Of a DNA stretch of 23,494 nucleotides, positions 1 to 6,843 are shown piece after piece. Each line of letters begins with the position of its first letter. Within the stretch, counting starts at the first letter, position 1. The translations under genes were made by a program, and so were the position numbers. The notes beneath the pieces are model-generated. The model did no database searches. It saw only the letters and a list, made by a program, of their open reading frames with translations, and was not told the origin of the DNA. This DNA is from Microbacteriaceae bacterium. Its GTDB lineage: Bacteria; Actinomycetota; Actinomycetes; Actinomycetales; Microbacteriaceae. The stretch spans positions 1-23,494 of the forward strand of contig JAJAZI010000130.1 in NCBI GenBank assembly GCA_026785785.1, given 5' to 3'.

Positions 1-196
1 GGGCGATGTCGGGCCGGAGGATCCCGGCCAGGGCCAGCCAGCCCAGCCAGCCGGCCACGGAGTGCGCGGCGCCCGCCGCGAGCGAGCGGATGCCGGCGGC
101 TCCCTGCCAGGCGTCGGTGAGCGCGGTGATCGCCGGGCCGAGTCCGGCGATGGCGATCGTCGCGACCAGGGTGAGCGGGGATACCTCGATGATCAC
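1..196 (-). CDS. Truncated membrane protein, N-terminal 65 residues only
   Basis: The gene reads leftwards and continues past the window edge. I chose GTG at 196-194 as the start because a clear GGAGG lies 5 nt upstream. The visible 65 residues are strongly hydrophobic and rich in Ala, Gly, Leu and Ile. There are two likely membrane segments, about residues 7-24 and 42-61, separated by a short segment containing Asp, Trp and Arg. I do not recognise the family, and no catalytic motif is visible. It lies 108 bp downstream of amt on the same strand, but a strong hairpin in the gap suggests separate transcription. It is not a PII (GlnB/GlnK) protein, which is the usual partner of an ammonium transporter. 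Only the 5' end is visible, so the function stays open. Confidence 0.6.
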   Translation of the reverse strand, partial: MIIEVSPLTLVATIAIAGLGPAITALTDAWQGAAGIRSLAAGAAHSVAGWLGWLALAGILRPDIA

Positions 197-256
197 GTCG
201 CCTCCAGTGACCAGCGTAGGGGTGCGCTGGTGATCCAGCTGGCCGCAACGCAGGGA

Positions 257-284
257 GGGGTGCCGCCCCGGAAGGCGGCACCCC
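257..284 (-). terminator. Hairpin terminator downstream of amt
   Basis: A perfect 11-bp GC-rich inverted repeat (257-267 with 274-284) has a 6-nt loop and lies about 20 bp past the amt stop codon. No clear U tract follows on the - strand, so termination is inferred from stem strength and position. It separates amt from the truncated membrane-protein gene at the left edge. Confidence 0.65.
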
Positions 285-304
285 AGTGGTGTGTGCTGGT
301 GCCG

Positions 305-1585
305 CTACCTCGTTTCGGCGAGCACGTAGCCCTCTTCTCCGTGAACCACGGTGTCGACGCCGGCGAGCTCATCCTCATTCCTGATGCGGAATCCGATCGT
401 CTTCTCGATAGCGAGGCCGATGACGAAGGCCAGCGTGAAGGAGAAGGCCATCACCGAGAAGGCCGCAATCGCCTGCACCAGGAGCTGCGTTCCGTCGCCG
501 CCCATGAAGAGGCCGGTTCCGTTGGCGAAGAATCCCAGGTAGAGGGTTCCGATGAGGCCACCGACGAGGTGGATGCCCACGACGTCGAGTGAGTCGTCGA
601 AGCCGAGCTTGAACTTCAGGTCGATCGCGAGTGCACAGACGGCACCGGCGATGAAGCCGAGCAGGATCGCCCAGATCGGGTGGATCGAGGCGCAGGCCGG
701 GGTGATCGCGACGAGGCCGGCGACGGCTCCGGAAGCGGCACCGACCGAGGTCGGCTTGCCGTCGCGGATCTTCTCGACGACGAGCCAGGCCAGCAGCGCG
801 GCCGCCGGGGCGGCGATCGTGTTGAGGAAGGCGAGGGCGGCAACGCCGTCGGCTGCGAGCTCGGAGCCGGCGTTGAATCCGAACCAGCCGAACCAGAGGA
901 GGCCGGCGCCGAGCAGCACGAACGGCGGGTTGTGAGGCACATGGGCTCCCTTGGCGAAGCCGACGCGCTTGCCCAGTACGAGGGCGAGCGCGAGGGCCGC
1001 GGCGCCCGCGTTGATGTGCACAGCCGTTCCACCGGCGAAGTCGATCGCGCCGAGGCCGAAGACCTCCTGCATGCCGTAGGTAATCCACCCGCCGTCGCTG
1101 AACGATCCGTCCTCGGCGAGGCTGAAGTTGAACACCCAGCTGGCGACGGGGAAGTAGACGACGGTGGCCCAGATGCCGGCGAAGATCATCCAGGCGCCGA
1201 ACTTGGCCCGGTCGGCGATCGCGCCGGAGATGAGCGCGACGGTGATGATGGCGAACGTCGCCTGGAAGGCCGCGAAGGCGATGGGCGGGAACGCCGCCCC
1301 CTCCGGCGTCTCGAGGAGGCCGTTCAGACCGAGGTTCGCCGTGTCGACCCCGAGGAATCCGTCGATTCCGAGGAAACCCTCGGTTCCACCGTTGGCGAAG
1401 GTGATCGCGTAGCCGTAGAGGACCCAGAGGACCCCGATGAGGCCGAGGGCCCCGAAACTCATCATCATCATGCTGATGACGCTCTTTGCCTTGACGAGGC
1501 CACCATAGAAGAACGCCAGACCGGGCGTCATCAACAGCACAAGCGCCGCGCAGATAAGCAGGAAGGCCGTGTTGCCTTGATCCAT
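305..1585 (-). CDS. amt: Ammonium transporter, Amt/MEP/Rh family
   Basis: This integral membrane channel takes up ammonium. The 426 residues match the usual family length and give about 11 hydrophobic segments. Family landmarks are present: the Asp-Phe-Ala-Gly-Gly-Thr stretch (D182 onwards) leading to pore His190, and the second pore His339 in an Asp-Val-Val-Gly-Ile-His context. Together these form the twin-histidine pore. The cytoplasmic tail (about 402-421) keeps the Gly-Val-Asp...His-Gly-Glu...Tyr pattern typical of PII-regulated Amt proteins. The ATG at 1585 is preceded by GAGAGG about 6 nt upstream. No glnK/glnB gene follows in this window, so any PII partner is encoded elsewhere. A GlnR-like direct-repeat box lies upstream at 1695-1732, which would fit nitrogen control. 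Family assignment is very secure; substrate specificity and regulation are inferred. Confidence 0.96.
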   Translation of the reverse strand: MDQGNTAFLLICAALVLLMTPGLAFFYGGLVKAKSVISMMMMSFGALGLIGVLWVLYGYAITFANGGTEGFLGIDGFLGVDTANLGLNGLLETPEGAAFPPIAFAAFQATFAIITVALISGAIADRAKFGAWMIFAGIWATVVYFPVASWVFNFSLAEDGSFSDGGWITYGMQEVFGLGAIDFAGGTAVHINAGAAALALALVLGKRVGFAKGAHVPHNPPFVLLGAGLLWFGWFGFNAGSELAADGVAALAFLNTIAAPAAALLAWLVVEKIRDGKPTSVGAASGAVAGLVAITPACASIHPIWAILLGFIAGAVCALAIDLKFKLGFDDSLDVVGIHLVGGLIGTLYLGFFANGTGLFMGGDGTQLLVQAIAAFSVMAFSFTLAFVIGLAIEKTIGFRIRNEDELAGVDTVVHGEEGYVLAETR

Positions 1586-1694
1586 CGTGAACCTCTCTTA
1601 GGTATTCGAAGACTGAAGGTCGACCGACCTCCTGGAGAGGGGCCAGCGCCGGCACCGAGCCAGCTCGGGTACGAGGACAGTTTCTCGGGAGTAG

Positions 1695-1732
1695 GTTTCG
1701 TCAGTGGCCCCGCCGTGTTTCGAGCCTGTTAC
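1695..1732 (-). promoter_or_regulatory. GlnR-like nitrogen-control box upstream of amt
   Basis: Read on the - strand, the site is GTAAC-N6-GAAAC-N6-GGGCC-N6-GAAAC. This matches the actinobacterial GlnR arrangement (GTNAC-N6-GAAAC, twice) in three of four half-sites with exact spacing; the third element is degenerate. It lies about 110 bp upstream of the amt start, and amt-type genes are classic GlnR targets in Streptomyces and mycobacteria. Binding is inferred. I could not identify a convincing -10 for amt. Confidence 0.5.
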
Positions 1733-1758
1733 GCGCGCCGGTGGCGCGTTAAGATCGT

Positions 1759-1778
1759 GTTTCGAGGCACCACGAAAC
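1759..1778. repeat. Short inverted repeat between zapE and amt
   Basis: GTTTCG (1759-1764) and CGAAAC (1773-1778) form a 6-bp inverted repeat with an 8-nt spacer. It lies between the GlnR-like box and the zapE terminator-like hairpin. It could be an operator for amt or a chance dyad; no function is assigned. Confidence 0.3.
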
Positions 1779-1782
1779 GGCC

Positions 1783-1810
1783 CCGGGTTCGAGTGCGCGG
1801 CTCGACCCGG
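1783..1810 (-). terminator. Probable hairpin terminator after zapE
   Basis: CCGGGT-T-CGAG and CTCGACCCGG pair as a 10-bp GC-rich stem with a single bulged T and a 6-nt loop. It starts about 15 bp beyond the zapE stop on the - strand. No U tract is obvious. Position and stem strength suggest it ends zapE transcription before the amt promoter. Confidence 0.45.
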
Positions 1811-1824
1811 CGGAGTTCGGTGGC

Positions 1825-2862
1825 TCAGTCCGACGACGTGAGCGCGATGAGGCGGCTCATCGAACGCAGGTACTTCTTGCGGTAGCCGCCCGCGAGCATG
1901 TCCTCGGCGAACACCTCGTCGAGCGGCAGGCCGGTGCCGACGATGCGTACCTGGGCGTCGTAGAGCCGGTCGACGAACGCGACGAACCGCAGGGCATCCG
2001 TCTGGCTCGTGAACTGGCGCACATTGCGGAAGGCGACGGCGGACAGGCCCTCGACGAGAGTCACGTAGCGGGACGGGTGCACGGTCGCGAGATGCTCGAC
2101 GACCTCCTCGAAGTCGTCGATCGTCGTGGTGCCGGCGATCGCCCCGATCGCGTCTTCGACCTCGCCGTCCGGCACCGTGCCCGCATGCCCGGAGACCGTG
2201 CGACGGCGGAAGTCGAGCCCGTCGATCCTGATGGTCCTGAACTTCGCGGCGAGAGCATCGATCTCGCGCAGAAAGTCGACTGCGGCGAACCGGCCCTCGC
2301 CGAGGGCATTGGGGGGCGTGTTCGAGGTCGCTGCGATGCGGGTGCCGCTGTGCACGAGCTCGGAGAGCAGGCGGGACATCAGGCGCGTGTCGCCCGGGTC
2401 GTCGAGCTCGAACTCGTCGATGCAGACGAGGGACGCCCCGCGCAGCAGGGCGATGGTCTCGGCGTAGCCGAGCGCGCCGACCAGCGCCGTGTACTCGATG
2501 AAGGTGCCGAAGTACTTGCGCCCGGGCGCGCGGTGCCAGAGCGCCGCGAGCAGGTGGGTCTTCCCGACGCCGAAGCCGCCGTCGAAGTAGATCCCGGGGA
2601 GCGCTGCGGGAGTGCGCTTGCGCCGGAAGAAGCCACCGCTCGGCCCCACGGTCCAGACCGACGAGAACAGGTCGACCGCCCCGACTGCCTCGGTCTGGGA
2701 CACGTAATCCGGGTCGGGGCGGTAGGAGTCGATTGTGGCGCTCACGAACTGGCGCGGCGGCACCAGGTGCGCGATGATCTGCGCCCCGCTGATAGTGGGC
2801 CGCCGGTCGACGAGCCTGTTCGAAACGCGCACCGGGTCAGCGGACAATTCTTTCGGCCTCAC
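1825..2862 (-). CDS. zapE: Cell division protein ZapE, AFG1-like ATPase
   Basis: The protein is a 345-residue P-loop ATPase of the AFG1/ZapE family. Walker A is GGFGVGKT at residues 95-102. Walker B follows as Leu-Val-Cys-Ile-Asp-Glu-Phe at about 145-151, and a sensor-like AATSNTPP is at about 178-185. In E. coli, ZapE acts at the Z-ring during late constriction; the actinobacterial role is less clear. The start is uncertain. The frame opens at GTG 2862, where the upstream AAGG touches the start codon. A TTG six codons in has GAGG at a better distance and is an alternative. The gene is transcribed divergently from sseA, with a shared symmetric -10 region at 2897-2906. It probably forms a single-gene unit ending at the hairpin near 1800. 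Confidence 0.93.
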   Translation of the reverse strand: MRPKELSADPVRVSNRLVDRRPTISGAQIIAHLVPPRQFVSATIDSYRPDPDYVSQTEAVGAVDLFSSVWTVGPSGGFFRRKRTPAALPGIYFDGGFGVGKTHLLAALWHRAPGRKYFGTFIEYTALVGALGYAETIALLRGASLVCIDEFELDDPGDTRLMSRLLSELVHSGTRIAATSNTPPNALGEGRFAAVDFLREIDALAAKFRTIRIDGLDFRRRTVSGHAGTVPDGEVEDAIGAIAGTTTIDDFEEVVEHLATVHPSRYVTLVEGLSAVAFRNVRQFTSQTDALRFVAFVDRLYDAQVRIVGTGLPLDEVFAEDMLAGGYRKKYLRSMSRLIALTSSD

Positions 2863-2896
2863 CTTGGTCGCGGATGGTCAATCTCGTGGTCGGACC

Positions 2897-2906
2897 AGCC
2901 TAACCT
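2897..2906. promoter_or_regulatory. Shared divergent -10 element, zapE/sseA
   Basis: The sequence AGCCTAACCT contains TAACCT on + (2901-2906) and TAGGCT on - (2902-2897). Both fit the actinobacterial TANNNT -10 consensus and overlap at the central TA. The + element would start a transcript near 2913, giving sseA a leader of about 43 nt that carries AGGAGG. The - element would start near 2890, giving zapE a leader of about 28 nt. No good -35 hexamers are visible on either side. Confidence 0.5.
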
Positions 2907-2955
2907 TGGAGATGTCGGCGTCGCGCCGGCGAGCCCGCGCTAACAGGAGGTTCAG

Positions 2956-3861
2956 ATGGCCATCGAGGTCGATTCATCCGAGGAATTCATCGGCTACGCC
3001 CATCCCGAGCGGCTCGTCTCGACCGGCTGGCTCCAGGAGCGCCTCTCCTCCCCCGGCCTCGTGGTGGTCGAATCGGATGAGGACGTCCTGCTGTACGAGA
3101 CCGGCCACATCCCCGGTGCGGTCAAGATCGACTGGCACACCGACCTCAACGATCCTGTCGAGCGGGACTACATCGACGGCGCCGCCTTCGCGAAGCTCCT
3201 CGGGGCGCGCGGCATCACCCGCGATACGACCGTCGTGATCTACGGCGACAAGAACAACTGGTGGGCCGCCTACGCCCTCTGGGTGTTCACGCTCTTCGGC
3301 CACGCCGACGTGCGCCTGCTCGACGGAGGCCGAGCGAAGTGGGAGGCCGAGGGCCGCGAGTACACGACAGAGCGACCACGCCCGGTCGCCGTCGACTACC
3401 CCGTCGTCGAGCGTGACGACAGGTCCATCCGTGCCTACAAGGACGACGTGCTCGCGCACCTCGGCGAGCCGCTCATCGACGTGCGCTCGCCCGAAGAGTT
3501 CAGCGGGGAGCGCACCACCGCTCCCGCCTACCCCGATGAGGGAGCCCTGCGCGCCGGCCACATCCCCAGCGCGCACAACGTGCCCTGGGGCAAGGCGGCC
3601 GCGGGCGACGGCACGTTCCGGCGCGCGCCGGCACTTGACGCGCTCTACCGCGGCGAGGCCGGGCTCAGCGACGGCGACCGGGTCATCGCGTACTGCCGGA
3701 TCGGCGAGCGGTCGGCGCACACCTGGTTCGTGCTCACCCACCTGCTCGGCTTCGAGAACGTGCGCAACTACGATGGGTCCTGGACGGAGTGGGGCAGCGC
3801 CGTGCGGGTGCCGATTGTGCGCGGCAGCGAGCCGGGCGAGGTTCCCCAGCGCAAGGGATAA
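2956..3861 (+). CDS. sseA: Sulfurtransferase with two rhodanese domains (SseA-type)
   Basis: This cytosolic sulfurtransferase is predicted to carry persulfide sulfur from thiosulfate or 3-mercaptopyruvate to an acceptor. It has 301 residues with tandem rhodanese domains, about 20-140 and 160-290. The C-terminal domain holds the active-site loop CRIGERS (247-253) with nucleophile Cys247. In the equivalent loop of the N-terminal domain (Tyr-Gly-Asp-Lys-Asn near 96-100) the Cys is replaced by Asp98, so that domain is structural, as is normal for the family. The ATG is preceded by AGGAGG at ideal distance. Its stop codon overlaps the start of sufE by one base. The same pairing occurs in M. tuberculosis (SseA Rv3283 with Rv3284), which suggests SufE is the sulfur acceptor. 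The exact donor cannot be read from the sequence. Confidence 0.94.
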   Translation: MAIEVDSSEEFIGYAHPERLVSTGWLQERLSSPGLVVVESDEDVLLYETGHIPGAVKIDWHTDLNDPVERDYIDGAAFAKLLGARGITRDTTVVIYGDKNNWWAAYALWVFTLFGHADVRLLDGGRAKWEAEGREYTTERPRPVAVDYPVVERDDRSIRAYKDDVLAHLGEPLIDVRSPEEFSGERTTAPAYPDEGALRAGHIPSAHNVPWGKAAAGDGTFRRAPALDALYRGEAGLSDGDRVIAYCRIGERSAHTWFVLTHLLGFENVRNYDGSWTEWGSAVRVPIVRGSEPGEVPQRKG

Positions 3862-4304
3862 TGGACCGGATGACCGAACTACCGCAGTCCCTCGCGCAAA
3901 TCCGCGACGACTTCCTCGAGCTCGACCAGTCCGACCGGCTGGTACTGCTCCTCGAGTTCGCCAACGAGCTGCCGGAGCTCCCCGCCCAGTTCGCCGACCA
4001 CCCGGATCTCCTCGAGCGGGTCGAGGAGTGCCAGGCGCCGGTGTTCATCTTCGTCGAGGTCGGCGACGACGGAACCGTGCACTTGCACGCGACCGCGCCG
4101 AAAGAGGCGCCGACCACGCGCGGGTTCGCCTCGATTCTCGTGCAGGGGCTCTCGGGCCTCAGCGCCGGCGAGGTGCTGGACGTTCCGGACGACTTCCCGC
4201 AGACGATCGGCCTGACGGATGCCGTGAGCCCGCTCCGATTGCGCGGGATGAACGCCCTGCTCTCCCGCTCGAAGCGACAGATTCGCGCGAAAATCGCGGC
4301 GTGA
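3861..4304 (+). CDS. sufE: SufE-like sulfur acceptor/Fe-S assembly protein
   Basis: The small SufE-fold protein has 147 residues. SufE proteins take persulfide sulfur on one cysteine and pass it on for Fe-S cluster building. The expected Cys lies at residue 57 in Glu-Glu-Cys-Gln-Ala-Pro, in the typical position after the Arg-Val motif. The first ATG (3861) shares its A with the last base of the sseA stop (TAATG). A second ATG at 3870, starting MTELPQ, is also possible and would give 144 residues. AAGGGA lies just before the first ATG. The gene overlaps the next one by four bases (GTGA at 4301-4304), so sseA, sufE and the reductase look translationally coupled. No sufS/sufBCD genes are nearby, so the direct donor here is probably the neighbouring SseA. 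That last step is inference from operon structure. Confidence 0.92.
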   Translation: MDRMTELPQSLAQIRDDFLELDQSDRLVLLLEFANELPELPAQFADHPDLLERVEECQAPVFIFVEVGDDGTVHLHATAPKEAPTTRGFASILVQGLSGLSAGEVLDVPDDFPQTIGLTDAVSPLRLRGMNALLSRSKRQIRAKIAA

Positions 4305-5038
4305 TCCTCACCAGGGTGGTCCCGTCCGCCGTGGACGCGGAACGAATCGAACTCGGCGAGGACCGCGCGCTGCAGGCTCTCGCCGCGCTCTACGCCCCGC
4401 CCAAGCCCGAGTGGCTGCGCCTCAACCTCGTCGTGAGCGTGAACGGGAGTGCCGCCGGAGGCGACGGCACGTCCGACTCGCTCACGAACAGGGCCGACCG
4501 GATGATCCTCCGGGTCATCCGCTCGCTCGCCGACGTCGTGCTCGTCGGGGCCGCGAGCGTCAGGGCGGAGGGCTACCACCTCCCGAGAAGCTCCCGCCTC
4601 GCCGTCCTGACCGGCACCGGTGACCTCGCCGGGCATAAGGTGCGCGGCGACGTCGAACCCGGCCGGCTGCTCGTGATCTGCCCCGCGGCCGCAGTGGCTC
4701 GGGTAGAGGCCACGCTCGACGGCGTCGCCGCTGAGATCATCGTGGTCGACGATGTCGGCGGATGCATCGCCCCCGCCACCGTCATCGAGCAGTTGCGCGG
4801 CCGCGGACTCGCCCACATCGTCTGCGAGGGTGGCCCGAGCCTCGCCGGGCAGCTGATCAACGCCGACGTCGTCGATGAGCTCTGCCTGTCGACCGGACCG
4901 GTCATCACGACCGCCCAACTCCCCCTCCTCGGCGAAGCCGTCGGTGCCGATCGGCGGCTCGAGCTCAGTCAGCTCCTGGTGGACGATGCGAGCGGCCTGT
5001 ACGCGAGGTGGCGACTCCTCCGCCCAGCGGCAGGATAG
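4301..5038 (+). CDS. Pyrimidine reductase-family protein (RibD C-terminal domain)
   Basis: The 245-residue single-domain protein belongs to the RibD-C/dihydrofolate-reductase-like fold. Family landmarks are Val-Val-Ser-Val-Asn-Gly-Ser (44-50), Val-Gly-Ala-Ala-Ser-Val-Arg-Ala-Glu-Gly (82-91) and His-Ile-Val-Cys-Glu-Gly-Gly-Pro (172-179), which outline an NADPH and substrate pocket. RibD-C reduces the ribosyl group of an aminopyrimidine in riboflavin synthesis. This stand-alone protein has no deaminase domain and no other rib genes nearby, so its substrate is unknown; F420- or NADPH-linked reduction elsewhere is possible. The GTG start at 4301 overlaps the sufE stop, which implies translational coupling. 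The last 74 nt overlap the 3' end of the convergent hydrolase gene. The fold is secure and the reaction is not. Confidence 0.85.
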   Translation: MILTRVVPSAVDAERIELGEDRALQALAALYAPPKPEWLRLNLVVSVNGSAAGGDGTSDSLTNRADRMILRVIRSLADVVLVGAASVRAEGYHLPRSSRLAVLTGTGDLAGHKVRGDVEPGRLLVICPAAAVARVEATLDGVAAEIIVVDDVGGCIAPATVIEQLRGRGLAHIVCEGGPSLAGQLINADVVDELCLSTGPVITTAQLPLLGEAVGADRRLELSQLLVDDASGLYARWRLLRPAAG

Positions 5039-6224
5039 CCAGCCACTGGCCGATCTGGGCCGTGAATCGCACCGGGTCGTAGTTCCACAGGCGTGCGTGC
5101 CGCGCTCCCGTCCACCGGTGGAATGTCACGATGTCGGGCCGCGCGTGCGCGAGCGCCCGTGATGCGGTCGGCGGAACGTAGCCGTCGTCGTCGCTGTGCA
5201 TCAGCAAAATGGGCACGGTCAGCTCGTCGCTGCGCAGCACGAAGTCCAGCATCCGGAAGTCGATCGCGGCCCGTAGCCCGGTGAGCCGGTGGGCGCGCCG
5301 GCTGCCGAGGAGGGCGATGGCCGCGCGCTGCACGAGGTACGGAACCCGCATCGCCCTGGCTTGGAAGAGCAGGGTGGGTGCCCAGTCGACGACGGGCGAC
5401 TCGAGCACGATCCCGCGCACGAGGGTGGACAGCTCCGAGTTCGCCGCCGCCTGCAGCACCGCGGCGCCGCCCATCGAGAACCCCACGAGGACGACGTCGG
5501 TCGCGCCGCGCTCGTCGTGGGCGTAGCGGATGCCCGCCTCCACATCGAGCCACTCGGTCGCGCCGAGGGGGTAACGGCGGTCGGCGCTCGCGGGCGCGTC
5601 GCCGTCGTTGCGCCAGGAGACGAGCACACAGTTGTACCCGGCTTCGCGGAACACGCCGACGCAGCGCAGCGTCTCCGAGCGGGTCACACCGCGCCCGTGC
5701 ACGAGCACCGCCCACTTCGTCGGAACCGGGTTGTGTTGTCCCCTGTCCGCGAGGATGACCCAGGCCGGCGCCGGGCCGAGCGTCGTCCCAAGGCTCACGC
5801 TTTCGTGGTCGACGCCCAAGTCCCGGGGGGTCAGGAAGAACCATCCGCTGAACCGGCCCCTCGTGCCGGGCTGCAGTTCGACGAAGTCCACACCGAGGAG
5901 CTCACGGGTGACCGTTCCATCGGTCTCGGTCGAGACCTCACCGAGCCTCGCGTGCCCGGAGTCGCGGGAGAACCAGAGGCCGTAGCGGCCGGGCGACGCG
6001 GAGTCGGCGGTTCGGCCGAGGGTCACTGTGCGCGCCTGCGCATCGACCTCGAGGATCGGCACGTCGTCGGTGCGGTTCCTCGGCGGCGTCACGACGAGCC
6101 GAGCCGCGCGCAGAGCCACGAGCGCCGTGATGGCGCCGCTCATCGCGGCGAGAGACGACGCCGAGAAGATCACGATGCTCCACCACGGGGGCCGGCTGTC
6201 GGCGTGCCTTCCGGATTCTGCCAC
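4965..6224 (-). CDS. Membrane-anchored alpha/beta hydrolase
   Basis: The predicted serine hydrolase has 419 residues. A single N-terminal hydrophobic segment (about 15-45) suggests an uncleaved membrane anchor. A roughly 120-residue beta-rich region precedes the hydrolase core. Core features are Leu-Val-His-Gly-Arg-Gly near 174-179 (oxyanion loop), the nucleophile elbow GFSMGG (248-253, Ser250), acidic residues in Ser-Asp-Asp-Asp-Gly near 344-348, and His376. I chose GTG 6224 because a TAGAGT -10 lies exactly 6 nt upstream, implying a leaderless mRNA; TTG 6230 is in frame but inside that spacer. The last 17 or so residues are low in conservation signals and are encoded antisense to the end of the reductase gene. 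The substrate is unknown; esterase, lipase or peptidase activity is possible. Confidence 0.87.
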   Translation of the reverse strand: MAESGRHADSRPPWWSIVIFSASSLAAMSGAITALVALRAARLVVTPPRNRTDDVPILEVDAQARTVTLGRTADSASPGRYGLWFSRDSGHARLGEVSTETDGTVTRELLGVDFVELQPGTRGRFSGWFFLTPRDLGVDHESVSLGTTLGPAPAWVILADRGQHNPVPTKWAVLVHGRGVTRSETLRCVGVFREAGYNCVLVSWRNDGDAPASADRRYPLGATEWLDVEAGIRYAHDERGATDVVLVGFSMGGAAVLQAAANSELSTLVRGIVLESPVVDWAPTLLFQARAMRVPYLVQRAAIALLGSRRAHRLTGLRAAIDFRMLDFVLRSDELTVPILLMHSDDDGYVPPTASRALAHARPDIVTFHRWTGARHARLWNYDPVRFTAQIGQWLAILPLGGGVATSRTGRSHRPPGAD

Positions 6225-6230
6225 CCACAA

Positions 6231-6240
6231 ACTCTAATCT
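6231..6240. promoter_or_regulatory. Shared divergent leaderless promoter, hydrolase/DUF3000
   Basis: ACTCTAATCT contains TAATCT on + (6235-6240) and TAGAGT on - (6236-6231), overlapping at the central TA. Exactly 6 nt separate each hexamer from a GTG start (6247 on +, 6224 on -). Neither gene has a Shine-Dalgarno. This is the spacing expected when transcription begins at the start codon itself. No convincing -35 is seen. Confidence 0.65.
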
Positions 6241-6246
6241 TCACTC

Positions 6247-6843
6247 GTGCCCGAAACTGTCTCCGGAGCCTCGGCCCCACCCGCGTTCGCCTCGGCGCTC
6301 GAGTCGATTCGCCGGTCGGTCCTGCGAACAGAGCTGGCGATCACCGAGATCACGGCGCCCTCGGGAGTCGCCCCGTTCTCCGCGGCGTTCGCCGCGGACG
6401 TCACCCCGGCACGCCACGAGGGCGACTCGGATCTGGGCACCGGACGGTTCATCCTGCTGCACGACCCCGAGGGCCAGCAGGGCTGGGATGGGGAGTTCCG
6501 CATCGTCTGCTTCGCGCAGGCGCCGCTCGAGACCGACATCGGCGTCGACCCGTTCCTCGCGGACGTCGCCTGGTCGTGGCTCGTCGACGCACTCGCGGCC
6601 CGCGGGGCCCGCTACCACTTGCTTTCGGGCACCGCGACGAAGATCCTGTCGAGCGGATACGGGGAACTCGCCGGGCAGGGAGACGGTGCCCAGCTGGAAT
6701 TGCGTGCCTCGTGGACACCGCAGGGCACCGACATCGCCGCTCATGTGGAAGGCTGGGGGGAGCTATTGTGCATGTTGGCGGGCCTTCCGCCGAGCAGTGA
6801 AGGAGTGACCATGTTGTCGTCACGTCGAGCAGGGCGTGAGTAA
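6247..6843 (+). CDS. DUF3000-family protein
   Basis: The 198-residue soluble protein matches the actinobacterial family DUF3000, whose function is unknown to me. It is recognised from its overall character: an N-terminal helix with Ile-Arg-Arg-Ser-Val-Leu-Arg-Glu-like residues, a central Arg-Phe-Ile-Leu-Leu-His-Asp-Pro-Glu (67-75) and a Trp-rich stretch near 108-111. Its position directly before an RNase D gene fits the family. No enzyme motif, signal peptide or membrane helix is evident. The GTG start at 6247 has no Shine-Dalgarno, but a TAATCT -10 sits 6 nt upstream, so the mRNA is probably leaderless. The 3' end overlaps the RNase D start by 8 nt, giving a coupled pair. A link to RNA processing is suggested only by this neighbour. 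Confidence 0.85.
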   Translation: MPETVSGASAPPAFASALESIRRSVLRTELAITEITAPSGVAPFSAAFAADVTPARHEGDSDLGTGRFILLHDPEGQQGWDGEFRIVCFAQAPLETDIGVDPFLADVAWSWLVDALAARGARYHLLSGTATKILSSGYGELAGQGDGAQLELRASWTPQGTDIAAHVEGWGELLCMLAGLPPSSEGVTMLSSRRAGRE

